Shown: positions 1-6,125 of the stretch, one piece after another
Layout: each line of letters starts with the position of its first letter
Numbering within the stretch: position 1 is the stretch's first letter
Origin: Chloroflexota bacterium
GTDB taxonomy: Bacteria > Chloroflexota > Anaerolineae > Promineifilales > Promineifilaceae
Direction of reading: 5' to 3'
Length of the DNA: 7,957 nt
Assembly: GCA_024223125.1 (NCBI GenBank)
Contig: JAAEOP010000098.1
Location: forward strand, 1-7,957
Position numbers and translations under genes: made by a program
Notes under the pieces: generated by a model
Databases searched by the model: none
What the model saw: the letters and a program-made list of their open reading frames with translations, nothing else
What the model was told of the DNA's origin: nothing

Positions 1-155
1 ATGCTCACATCCAGTCGGTCCGCCAGGTCCTGGTATTTTATCTTTTGTCCCGGTATGATCTCGTTATAAAAAAGCATTTGCCTTATACCCATATAGGCCT
101 TGTGTGCGAGATCGCTTCTTTCTCCGAATTTCGTTTCTTTTTTTGCTCCAGGCAT
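1..155 (-). CDS. GntR-family transcriptional regulator, N-terminal fragment (partial)
   Basis: The reading frame starts at the ATG complementary to 153-155 and runs off the left edge after 51 complete codons. The translation has a short basic, polar N-terminus (MPGAKKETKFGERSD), then a helix ending IRQMLFYNEIIPGQKI and the start of the recognition region, YQDLADRLDVS. The 'I-P-G-x-x-I ... L-A-x-x-L-x-V-S' spacing is the GntR-type winged helix-turn-helix, usually followed by a TPVREAL-like segment that lies outside the window. A purine-rich stretch (GGAAAAAAG) sits just before the ATG as a weak Shine-Dalgarno. The effector domain (FCD, UTRA or other) is not visible. Being divergent from a transporter/catabolic operon, it is the likely local regulator, with the pathway substrate or an intermediate as probable effector (inference). 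Confidence 0.85.
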   Translation of the reverse strand, partial: MPGAKKETKFGERSDLAHKAYMGIRQMLFYNEIIPGQKIKYQDLADRLDVS

Positions 156-207
156 CTTTTTTCCGTTTCGCTTCGTTGAATATTATCTAAATATTTTGAT
201 TTAAGTT

Positions 208-236
208 CTTATAAAATTATTTATGCAAATTGTAAA
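208..236 (-). promoter_or_regulatory. Sigma-70-type promoter for the GntR-family regulator
   Basis: Read on the minus strand there is a -35 TTTACA (231-236, five of six consensus bases), a spacer of exactly 17 bases (214-230), and a -10 TATAAG (208-213, five of six). Transcription would start near position 200, giving a leader of about 45 bases before the ATG at 155. Match quality and spacing make this the best promoter seen in the window. High local AT content raises the chance of fortuitous matches. Confidence 0.6.
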
Positions 237-267
237 TAAATTTTATAATTATTTAGATTATTTTTTA

Positions 268-338
268 TTAACACGTATTTATATAAATTATTAATATAGA
301 AATTGTTCCTTGACAATAAGCAATATGCATGTTAACGG
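268..338 (+). promoter_or_regulatory. Candidate promoter(s) for the rightward operon
   Basis: Two imperfect plus-strand candidates exist. The first is TTAACA (268-273), 18 bases, then TAATAT (292-297), matching nine of twelve consensus bases. The second has a perfect TTGACA (310-315) and a TG dinucleotide at 330-331 of the extended -10 type, but the following hexamer TAACGG (333-338) is poor, so it would probably need help from an activator. Either would place the palindrome and tandem repeat at 348-377 just downstream of the start, a suitable place for repression. I cannot choose between them from sequence. Confidence 0.3.
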
Positions 339-342
339 AAAC

Positions 343-389
343 TTAAAATCTTATAAGATATTTAATAAGATATTTAATAATATATTGTG
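343..389. repeat. Palindrome fused to a 12-bp tandem direct repeat; candidate operator
   Basis: ATCTTATAAGAT at 348-359 is a perfect 12-bp palindrome. With one mismatched pair it extends by flanking AA/TT to about 345-362. Its right half begins a perfect tandem duplication: TAAGATATTTAA at 354-365 and again at 366-377. A degenerate third copy, TAATATATTGTG at 378-389, matches at eight of twelve positions. The element lies about 150-185 bases upstream of the first operon gene and between the divergent promoters. Symmetric half-sites plus a helical-turn-like 12-base period suit a dimeric GntR-family protein binding cooperatively, but the local AT richness makes some self-similarity expected. 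Binding by the neighbouring regulator is an inference. Confidence 0.45.
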
Positions 390-527
390 CAGCTTTGAAA
401 ATCCGGGTTGCATGATCAGGCTGATTTCAATCCCGAGATGATCGTGAACAGCTAAGGTCACTCAATGCTGCCGGAGATGTTAGGTTGGTTCTAAGGCAAT
501 AACTTTTATCTAAATAAGGAGGAATAA

Positions 528-1553
528 ATGAAAAAGAAAAGTTTAGGTGTTTTGCTGGTTTTAGGAATGGCAATGCTTTTGGTTGGAGGCTCACCCATGG
601 GCGTCATGGCTCAGGATCTTAAACCGACCACGATGACATGGGTGGCCGGAGGTGTTGGAGGTGGTTGGTACGCACAGGCCGGCGGCCTGGCACGTCTAAT
701 AACGGAAAAAGAGCCCAAGATCATACTCAAAGTCGTACCCGGTGGAGGCGTAGTAAACCCGGTGCGGATTTCCCGGGGTAAAGACGGACTTGCATGGGGT
801 GTAACTTTTGTAGATAAAATGGCGTACGAGGGCGCAGCCCCTGTGTATAAAAGCCCCAATCCCAACGTAAGGGCCATGGGCGGTCTCTTCGGCATCTCAT
901 ATATCCATATATTGGCAGCCGCCAACAAGAAGATCAAAACCTTTGACGAGCTGGTCGCCATGGTAAAGGCAGGTAAATCGGTAAAAGTCGCTATGCCGAT
1001 GAAGGGCACTTCCGACCTTCCTGTTGTTAAGGCGATTTTAAAATTCTACGGCATCTCATTCGATGCCATTAAAAAGGCCGGTGGCAAGATCCAGCAAGCT
1101 GTCTACGCCGACATGGTCAGTCTGTATAAGGATAGACACGTGGATTACGTATTTACCCACCTAGGTCTACCAGGTGCCGCCATTACCGAGATGGCCATGA
1201 GCCGCAAAAGCGTTCTTTTATCCACTTCCAAGGACTGTATCGACACGCTGGCCAAAGAACTGGGCACCATCGGCACAGCCTCAGGCATAGCCCATATCGC
1301 AGGTGGCACCTATAAAGGCAATCCTGATGATGTACCCGCTGTCACCACGGCTGCCGAGCTGCTGGTCAGCAAGGATGTGCCGGATATAGTAGCCTACACG
1401 ATCCTCAAGATCCTCGGTGACAATATTGAGGAAGTGCATAAAATCAACAATAAAAACAAAACATTCATTCCCAAAACGGGTTGGGTCAACGTAGCCGTAC
1501 CGCTACATCCCGGTGCAATTAAGTACTATAAAGAAAAAGGATATATGAATTAA
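528..1553 (+). CDS. TAXI-family TRAP transporter substrate-binding protein
   Basis: Secreted solute receptor of a tripartite ATP-independent periplasmic transporter; it captures substrate outside the inner membrane and delivers it to the fused permease encoded next. The 341-residue length is normal for the TAXI family. A Sec signal peptide is evident: KKK at 2-4, a hydrophobic core at about 6-20, and a VMA motif at 26-28 suggesting cleavage before Q29. The mature start has the family's glycine-rich first strand and loop (AGGVGGGWY, then AGGLARLI), followed by VVPGGGVVNPVRI. An IHILAAANKKIKTFDEL segment marks the hinge region. The start is fixed by a textbook Shine-Dalgarno, AAGGAGG at 516-522, five bases before the ATG. 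Two consecutive TAA stops close the gene. Substrate cannot be read from sequence. Characterised TAXI receptors include glutamate binders, and the downstream enzymes point to hydroxyproline or another imino acid (inference). Confidence 0.92.
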   Translation: MKKKSLGVLLVLGMAMLLVGGSPMGVMAQDLKPTTMTWVAGGVGGGWYAQAGGLARLITEKEPKIILKVVPGGGVVNPVRISRGKDGLAWGVTFVDKMAYEGAAPVYKSPNPNVRAMGGLFGISYIHILAAANKKIKTFDELVAMVKAGKSVKVAMPMKGTSDLPVVKAILKFYGISFDAIKKAGGKIQQAVYADMVSLYKDRHVDYVFTHLGLPGAAITEMAMSRKSVLLSTSKDCIDTLAKELGTIGTASGIAHIAGGTYKGNPDDVPAVTTAAELLVSKDVPDIVAYTILKILGDNIEEVHKINNKNKTFIPKTGWVNVAVPLHPGAIKYYKEKGYMN

Positions 1554-1567
1554 TAAGTTGACCCAAC

Positions 1568-1616
1568 GGGTGGGGCCCAGGGCTTTAACGAGTGCGCTTC
1601 GTCCCCGGCCCCATCC
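1568..1616 (+). promoter_or_regulatory. Strong intercistronic mRNA hairpin between receptor and permease genes
   Basis: GGGTGGGGCC (1568-1577) pairs with GGCCCCATCC (1607-1616) over ten pairs, including one G-U. Inside, GGG (1580-1582) can pair with CCC (1603-1605), and ACGAG (1588-1592) with TTCGT (1598-1602) around a five-base loop. The result is a long, nearly continuous GC-rich stem starting 14 bases after the receptor stop codon. No U-tract follows (the next bases are TACTAACGAT), so it is not a canonical intrinsic terminator. It more likely protects the 3' end of the receptor message and lowers permease expression relative to the abundant receptor, as known for intercistronic stem-loops in other binding-protein operons (inference). 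Confidence 0.65.
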
Positions 1617-1628
1617 TACTAACGATAA

Positions 1629-1635
1629 AGAGGAG
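1629..1635 (+). promoter_or_regulatory. Ribosome binding site that fixes the permease start
   Basis: AGAGGAG at 1629-1635 lies seven bases before the ATG at 1643. The open frame extends upstream to a GTG at 1592, but that codon has no Shine-Dalgarno and lies within the intercistronic hairpin, so initiation at 1643 is preferred. Confidence 0.8.
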
Positions 1636-1642
1636 AAAAGCT

Positions 1643-3562
1643 ATGCGACAGTTTAAAGGTATGCAGAAATGGGTGGTCGGAGGATGGTTGGTCGTATTAT
1701 CCCTGTTTCAGCTTTATACCGCCATCTTTGGTATATTGCAGCCAAGGATGCAACGCGGCATTCACCTGATGTTCCTCCTGCCGGCCGCTTTTATCCTTTT
1801 TCCCGCCGCAAAAAAATGGGTCAACGATCGAGTGCCCTTCTATGACTGGATACTGGCTGGTCTGGCGCTTTTTCCCCCCATCTATCTGCTTATCAACAAT
1901 GACTATTTGACCGAACGGCTTAAATTCGTCGATCCGGTGCTTCCCATAGAGCTGGTCCTCGGTACGATTAATATTATCCTGTTGTTGGAAGCAATTCGGC
2001 GCACGGTGGTGCCGGCCATGGCTATTTTGATCGGATCCTTTATCGGCTACCTGTACGTTGCGCCTTATCTTTCCGGAGTTTTTTACAGCAAAGCCCCATT
2101 GTATTCCGAATTGGTCGAAATGCACTACCTGATCACCGACTCGGGAATTTACGGTGCCATCACCGGTGTCACCGCCACCTTCGTGGCCTTGTTCGTCATC
2201 TTCGGCGCCGTCATGGAGACGACCAACACCGGTCTTTTTTTTACCGACCTGGCATCGCGCCTGGCTGGCAAAGGCAAAGGCGGTCCTGCCAAGATTGCCG
2301 TGATCAGCAGTGGCCTTTTCGGCTCCATCAGCGGGGTGGCCGCGGCCAATGTCTACTCCACCGGGACATTCACGATTCCGCTGATGAAAAAACTGGGTTA
2401 CCGGCCCCGCTTCGCCGGCGCGGTGGAGGCCTCCGCTTCGGTTGGCGGTATGATGATGCCGCCGGTGATGGGTGCGGGTGCTTTTGTCATGTCGGAGATA
2501 ACCGGAATTCCCTATGTGAAAATCATTATCGCCGCTACACTGGGTTCTCTTTTATACTATGCCAGTCTAGTGTTCAGAGTTCATTTCACCGCCCTTCGTG
2601 ACGGACTCAAAGGCATGGATGAAAAAGATATGAAGCCTTTGAAAGCTATCCTGAAGGACACCTATCTCTTGATCCCCATGATCGTTCTGGTGATTATTCT
2701 GGTTATCGGTTATTCGCCCTTCAGAGCGGCCCTGTATGCCATCGGCCTTTGTTTTGTATTCAGTTTTGTCAAACGCGAAAACCGGATGACCCCCATAAAA
2801 ATCTGGGAGACCTTGCGCCTGGGCGGTCAGAACTTGATCATGATTGCCATGGCCTGCGCAGGGGCAGGAATGGTGGTCAGCATCGTGACGCACACCGGAT
2901 TGGCCCTGGGTATCGCCACTGTGATAACGAACTGGTCCGGCGGTCACCTGCTGCCCGCCCTGCTCCTTATCATGGTTACATCCCTGACTCTAGGCATGGG
3001 GCTTCCCTGTACACCGGCCTACATCATCGCCATAACCATCGGCGGACCGGCGCTCATGGCAATGGGTTGCAGCATGCTGCCCTCGCACATGTTCGTGTAC
3101 TACTTTGCCATCCTGGCGGGTGTCACCCCGCCGGTTTGTATCGCTGCCTACTGTGGGGCCGCCATCGCAGGATCCAAGCCCCTGCAAACGGGATTTGAGT
3201 CCCTAAAACTGGCGCTGGTAGGTTTTATCGTGCCCTATATTTTTGTTTACAATAACGCCCTGCTCATGCAAGGCAGCGTTGTGAGCATACTGACCGTTAC
3301 CATCCTGCTCACACTGTGTGTCATTTTATCTGCAGGCGGTTTAAGCGGTTATCTATTCAGGAAAATGAACTATATTGGCCAAGGCGCTACCCTGGCTTTT
3401 GCAGTCGGAACAGCATTTCTTTGCGCCAAGCCGGATTTGACCAATCAACCTCTGATGCTTTTAGTCTCCGTGGCCACGCTATTGGTTTTTTCTTTTCTGG
3501 TTTTTAGGAAAAAGAATCAGTATGAACCGGTTGCGGTCGGTAAGGCCTCCGTGAGCAATTGA
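1643..3562 (+). CDS. TRAP transporter fused permease (4TM/12TM, DctQM-type, TAXI-associated)
   Basis: Inner-membrane permease of the TRAP system, driven by an ion gradient and partner of the preceding TAXI receptor. From the ATG at 1643 it has 639 residues, the size expected of fused small plus large TRAP subunits. Hydrophobic segments occur throughout: about four in the first 130 residues (DctQ-like), then the DctM-like region. Family signatures are GSISGVAAANV (227 onward), YSTGTFTIPLMKKLGY, SVGG(268-269)MMMPPVMGAGAF, LGMGLPCTPAYI (450 onward) and GVTPPVCIAAY (493 onward). The re-entrant-loop motif reads GGMMMPP, where many fused relatives have GGQIMPP from memory, and GLPCT replaces the commoner GLPTT; both may touch substrate or sodium selectivity. 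A cytoplasmic tail (about 620-639) follows the last membrane segment. Start chosen by the AGAGGAG site. Confidence 0.93.
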   Translation: MRQFKGMQKWVVGGWLVVLSLFQLYTAIFGILQPRMQRGIHLMFLLPAAFILFPAAKKWVNDRVPFYDWILAGLALFPPIYLLINNDYLTERLKFVDPVLPIELVLGTINIILLLEAIRRTVVPAMAILIGSFIGYLYVAPYLSGVFYSKAPLYSELVEMHYLITDSGIYGAITGVTATFVALFVIFGAVMETTNTGLFFTDLASRLAGKGKGGPAKIAVISSGLFGSISGVAAANVYSTGTFTIPLMKKLGYRPRFAGAVEASASVGGMMMPPVMGAGAFVMSEITGIPYVKIIIAATLGSLLYYASLVFRVHFTALRDGLKGMDEKDMKPLKAILKDTYLLIPMIVLVIILVIGYSPFRAALYAIGLCFVFSFVKRENRMTPIKIWETLRLGGQNLIMIAMACAGAGMVVSIVTHTGLALGIATVITNWSGGHLLPALLLIMVTSLTLGMGLPCTPAYIIAITIGGPALMAMGCSMLPSHMFVYYFAILAGVTPPVCIAAYCGAAIAGSKPLQTGFESLKLALVGFIVPYIFVYNNALLMQGSVVSILTVTILLTLCVILSAGGLSGYLFRKMNYIGQGATLAFAVGTAFLCAKPDLTNQPLMLLVSVATLLVFSFLVFRKKNQYEPVAVGKASVSN

Positions 3563-3577
3563 TAGATTGTAATTGCT
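3554..3577 (+). promoter_or_regulatory. Short inverted repeat spanning the permease stop codon
   Basis: AGCAATT (3554-3560) and AATTGCT (3571-3577) form a seven-pair stem, extendable by one G-U pair, with a ten-base loop. It covers the permease TGA and lies 13 bases before the Shine-Dalgarno of the next gene. The stem is AT-rich and has no U-tract, so termination is unlikely; a processing or protein-binding role is possible but unproven. Confidence 0.35.
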
Positions 3578-3601
3578 TCTATGATATTTGAGGAGTTGGT
3601 A

Positions 3602-4474
3602 ATGTTTACAGGAGTTTATACGGCGATTGTGACACCGTTTATCAATGGCGAGTTGGATGAAGAGAGCCTGCGCGGCCTTATCGAGTTTCAGATAACAGAG
3701 GGCATCGACGGAATCGTGCCTTGCGGCACCACCGGTGAATCGCCCACTTTGAGTTTCGATGAGTACAAACGTGTGGTCGGGATCACGGTGGAAGTTACAC
3801 GCAAACGGATACCGGTGGTAGCCGGGGCAGGATCCAACGCCACGGATAAAGCCGTGGAACTGACCCGATGCGCCAAGCAGCTGGGAGTCGATGCTGTCTT
3901 GCAGGTTACTCCCTATTATAACAAGCCCACCCCGGAAGGTCTCTATCAACATTTCAAAAAGGTGGCCGAAGTGGGCTTGCCCCTGGTGATCTACAACGTT
4001 CCTGGACGCACAGGTATTAACATCACACCCGAAACCGTGGCGCACCTTTCAAAAATACCAGAAGTGGCTGCAATCAAGGAAGCCGGCGGTGACATAATCC
4101 AGATAGCTGAGATCAGCAGACTTTGTGGTGATCGACTATCACTGTTGTCCGGTGATGACGCGATGACACTGCCGGTGCTGAGTGTGGGCGGCGAAGGTGT
4201 AATCAGCGTTATCAGCAATCTTCTTCCCGGCAAGATGGCAGAAACATGCCGAGCCTGGCGGGCGGGTGACGGGACCAGTGCCCGAGAGAACCATGCCGGG
4301 CTTCTGCCCTTGATGCGGGCCATGTTTATGGAATCCAATCCCATTCCCATCAAAACGGCATTGACGATGAAAGGATTGATAAAAAGCGCCGAACTTAGGC
4401 TGCCCCTGTGCGCCATGTCCGAGCCCAACAGGGATAAGCTTGCTCAGATCATGAAAGAAGCCGGCGTACTTTGA
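3602..4474 (+). CDS. dapA: DapA-family lyase/deaminase (4-hydroxy-tetrahydrodipicolinate synthase-like)
   Basis: Class I (Schiff-base) TIM-barrel enzyme of the DHDPS/N-acetylneuraminate lyase family, cytoplasmic, 290 residues (E. coli DapA has 292). Visible active-site elements are GTTGES at 42-47 (T43/T44), PYYNKP with Y105/Y106, YNVPGRTG with catalytic Y131 and carboxylate-binding R136, and IKEAGGD with Schiff-base lysine K159. SGDD, GGEGVISV and NPIPIKTAL follow. These are what one expects of a bona fide DapA, so the symbol is a family-level label. Its place between a transporter and a D-hydroxyproline-dehydrogenase-like complex plus aldehyde dehydrogenase instead suggests pyrroline-4-hydroxy-2-carboxylate deaminase, a known activity in this family that yields 2-oxoglutarate semialdehyde. 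Lysine biosynthesis cannot be excluded. The ATG at 3602 is preferred because GAGGAG (3590-3595) precedes it by six bases; an in-frame ATG at 3581 lies upstream of that site. Confidence 0.88.
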   Translation: MFTGVYTAIVTPFINGELDEESLRGLIEFQITEGIDGIVPCGTTGESPTLSFDEYKRVVGITVEVTRKRIPVVAGAGSNATDKAVELTRCAKQLGVDAVLQVTPYYNKPTPEGLYQHFKKVAEVGLPLVIYNVPGRTGINITPETVAHLSKIPEVAAIKEAGGDIIQIAEISRLCGDRLSLLSGDDAMTLPVLSVGGEGVISVISNLLPGKMAETCRAWRAGDGTSARENHAGLLPLMRAMFMESNPIPIKTALTMKGLIKSAELRLPLCAMSEPNRDKLAQIMKEAGVL

Positions 4475-4531
4475 GCAGTGCTGGGATACAATCCTTCCAG
4501 CTAAGGGGAAAAGAGTTTTTGGCCGGAAGAG

Positions 4532-4602
4532 TATTACAATGCAACATTCTCCCTCTATCCTTGCGAAATGTAATATCTGAAAGGCTATATATCTAATTTC
4601 AG
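4532..4602 (+). promoter_or_regulatory. Two adjacent inverted repeats in the gap before the FAD oxidoreductase gene
   Basis: The 137-base gap after the DapA-family gene is the longest inside the operon. TATTACA (4532-4538) and TGTAATA (4569-4575) form one inverted repeat, with ACATT (4544-4548) and AATGT (4567-4571) as a competing inner pairing. Immediately after, CTGAAA (4577-4582) and TTTCAG (4597-4602) form a second, ending four bases before the AGGGG ribosome binding site. A weak promoter-like pair, TTGCGA (4561-4566) and TATATA (4586-4591) with a long 19-base spacer, overlaps both. The gap could hold an internal promoter or processing signals; no U-tract terminator is seen. Confidence 0.35.
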
Positions 4603-4611
4603 AACAGGGGA

Positions 4612-5787
4612 ATGACAAAAGTGGCCTGGAAGAGTGCAGACGTGGTCGTTATCGGTGGTGGTATTATCGGAACCGCCATTACCTATTTTCTGTCCCGCCA
4701 AAAGATCAATGTCATCCTTTTGGAAAAGAACGGAATTGCATCCGAAAGCTCCGGAGCATGTGATGGGGCGGTTGTCATGCAAACCAAAAAACCCGGCGTT
4801 CATTTAAAGCTGGCTCTGGAAAGCCACACGCTTTTAAGCCGGTTGCAGGATCACCTGCCGGTACCCATAGAATATGAAAAGAACGGTGGTCTGATCGTCA
4901 TGGAAACCGACGATGAAAAGACAGCCATGAAACAATTTGTCAAGGCCCAGCGTCGAGCGGGCCTGGATGTTGAACTTTTAGATCACAAGCAGCTTCGCGC
5001 TTTGGCACCGCACCTGTCCGACCACCTAATTGGTGCCACATATTCACCCCGGGACAGCAAGATCAATCCCATCGCCCTGACGCTTGGCTTTGTCATGGGC
5101 GCGAAACAAATGGGCACTGAAATTTTAACCGGCACCGCTGTATTGGATTTCGAGCTTGAAGGAAGACAAATCTCAGCAGTCGTGACTGCGGCCGGTAAAA
5201 TTGAAACCCGTACGGTTGTTAATGCGACCGGCGTATATGCCTCTGAGATCGGTCGAATGTTAGGTATCGAAATACCCATCAAGCCCAGGCGTGGACAACT
5301 GCTGGTCACCGAGGCACGTCCGGGCCTTTTGAAGCCATGGCTGGGATCGGCGAACTATATTGCCGCAAAGTTTAATCCCCAGCTTGCAAAGGAGGGCGCC
5401 GGCGGAGTATCCATAGACCAGACTCAAAACGGCAACTTTCTTATAGGGGCTACCCGTGAATTTGTTGGATATGACAAGCGAACAACGGTGGAGGGGTTAA
5501 AACAGATCGCTTCACGCGCTGTTCGAATCCTGCCCGATCTAAAACATATGCATTTAATCCGGACATTTGCCGGGCTGAGACCTTACACGCCCGATGGATT
5601 GCCCATTTTAGGAAAAGTGGAAAAAATCAAGGGGCTTATCATGGCCGCGGGACATGAAGGCGACGGAATCGCCCTGTCTGCCATCACCGGAAAACTGATC
5701 AGTGAATTGATCTTAGAGGGAAAAACGGATGTCGCCCTGGACAGCTTTAATTTAAAACGGTTTTCAACCGACACAACACAACACTGA
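4612..5787 (+). CDS. DAO-type FAD-dependent oxidoreductase; probable D-hydroxyproline dehydrogenase beta subunit
   Basis: Member of the D-amino acid oxidase/glycine oxidase superfamily, 391 residues from the ATG. An N-terminal Rossmann motif VVVIGGGIIG (G15, G17, G20) with E38 ending the second strand (VILLEKN) binds the FAD ADP moiety. The stretch SSGACDGAVVMQTKKPG follows, resembling from memory the LhpB-like branch. The C-terminal FAD-contact region reads GLRPYTPDGLPILG (321-334) and AAGHEGDGIALS (345 onward). There is no signal peptide or membrane anchor. With the next two genes it matches the three-subunit flavoenzymes oxidising cyclic or N-alkylated amino acids (LhpB/E/F-type hydroxyproline dehydrogenase, opine oxidase, multimeric sarcosine oxidase); this subunit would carry the substrate site. 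Start uncertain: AGGGG at 4606-4610 is only one base from the ATG at 4612, while the in-frame GTG at 4621 is ten bases away, giving 388 residues and losing only MTK. Confidence 0.88.
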   Translation: MTKVAWKSADVVVIGGGIIGTAITYFLSRQKINVILLEKNGIASESSGACDGAVVMQTKKPGVHLKLALESHTLLSRLQDHLPVPIEYEKNGGLIVMETDDEKTAMKQFVKAQRRAGLDVELLDHKQLRALAPHLSDHLIGATYSPRDSKINPIALTLGFVMGAKQMGTEILTGTAVLDFELEGRQISAVVTAAGKIETRTVVNATGVYASEIGRMLGIEIPIKPRRGQLLVTEARPGLLKPWLGSANYIAAKFNPQLAKEGAGGVSIDQTQNGNFLIGATREFVGYDKRTTVEGLKQIASRAVRILPDLKHMHLIRTFAGLRPYTPDGLPILGKVEKIKGLIMAAGHEGDGIALSAITGKLISELILEGKTDVALDSFNLKRFSTDTTQH

Positions 5788-5816
5788 CCCGAATCCGCCA
5801 AAGTGAAGGACCAAAC

Positions 5817-6125
5817 ATGGGGATAATCAAGGATAGCAAGAGCACATCCGGCACGCGGATTGATTCTTTGCAACGGGGCAGAAAAATCGTCTTTTTCATC
5901 AATGGCCGATCCACAACGGCACATATGGGGGAAACGATTCACGCCGCTTTGAGCGCCGCCGGTTATTGTCAGTTTCGTAAAAGCAAAACCAATCAGCCGC
6001 GGGGCGTGTTTTGCGGTATGGGCGTCTGCTATGAATGCCTGGTAACCGTAAACAACGGATCCACCAAGCGGGCTTGTGTGACGATGGTTGAAGAGGGCAT
6101 GGAGGTAGAGATCAATGACTCCTGA
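5817..6125 (+). CDS. (2Fe-2S)-binding protein; probable dehydrogenase gamma subunit
   Basis: Small ferredoxin-like protein, 102 residues, of the Fer2_4 type found as the small subunit of hydroxyproline dehydrogenase and opine/sarcosine oxidase complexes. After about 20 polar residues comes a beta-grasp fold starting RKIVFFINGRSTTAHMGETIHAALSAAG. The cluster motif is C66-x4-C71-x2-C74 (FCGMGVCYEC) with the fourth ligand C87 in RAC, the plant-ferredoxin spacing. All four ligands are present. It would pass electrons between the flavin subunits or out of the complex (inference). GAAGGA at 5805-5810, six bases before the ATG, supports the start. The 3' end overlaps the next gene by 11 bases, implying translational coupling and roughly matched subunit synthesis. 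Confidence 0.9.
   Translation: MGIIKDSKSTSGTRIDSLQRGRKIVFFINGRSTTAHMGETIHAALSAAGYCQFRKSKTNQPRGVFCGMGVCYECLVTVNNGSTKRACVTMVEEGMEVEINDS

Larger units (their letters stand above)
156..527. promoter_or_regulatory. Divergent AT-rich control region between regulator and catabolic operon
   Basis: This 372-base stretch has no credible gene; the only ATG-started frames in it are about ten codons or fewer. Positions 180-390 are extremely AT-rich and hold a good minus-strand promoter, weaker plus-strand promoter candidates, a palindrome and a tandem repeat, described separately. Positions 391-515 are of mixed composition and would form the leader of the rightward transcript. They include a modest hairpin: CGGGTTG at 404-410 can pair with CAATCCCG at 428-435 with one bulged base. 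The loop region contains an ATCAG/CTGAT inverted repeat around position 420. The region ends in a strong ribosome binding site for the next gene. Confidence 0.7.

Noticed and set aside
343..389. Short CRISPR-like or transposon-end repeat
   Set aside because: Units are 12 bases, directly abutting without spacers, and no cas or transposase sequence is nearby.
380..425. Sigma-54 (-24/-12) promoter at the GGGTTGCA stretch
   Set aside because: TTGCA could be a -12 box, but no GG is found at the required distance upstream.
1568..1616. Intrinsic transcription terminator
   Set aside because: The stem is strong but no run of T follows, and the downstream permease has no evident promoter of its own.
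1592..1642. Upstream GTG start giving a 656-residue permease
   Set aside because: No ribosome binding site, codons lie in the intercistronic hairpin, and the added 17 residues do not look like part of the first membrane segment. ATG 1643 has a good Shine-Dalgarno.
2749..3198. Long open frame of 149 codons in another frame within the permease gene
   Set aside because: Its translation is rich in His, Arg and Gly with no domain character, while the overlapping permease frame shows conserved TRAP motifs throughout. Other long antisense frames in the window were rejected for the same reason.
3581..3601. ATG 3581 as start of the DapA-family gene
   Set aside because: It lies upstream of the GAGGAG site that serves ATG 3602, and MFTGVYTAIVTP aligns with the E. 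coli DapA start MFTG.
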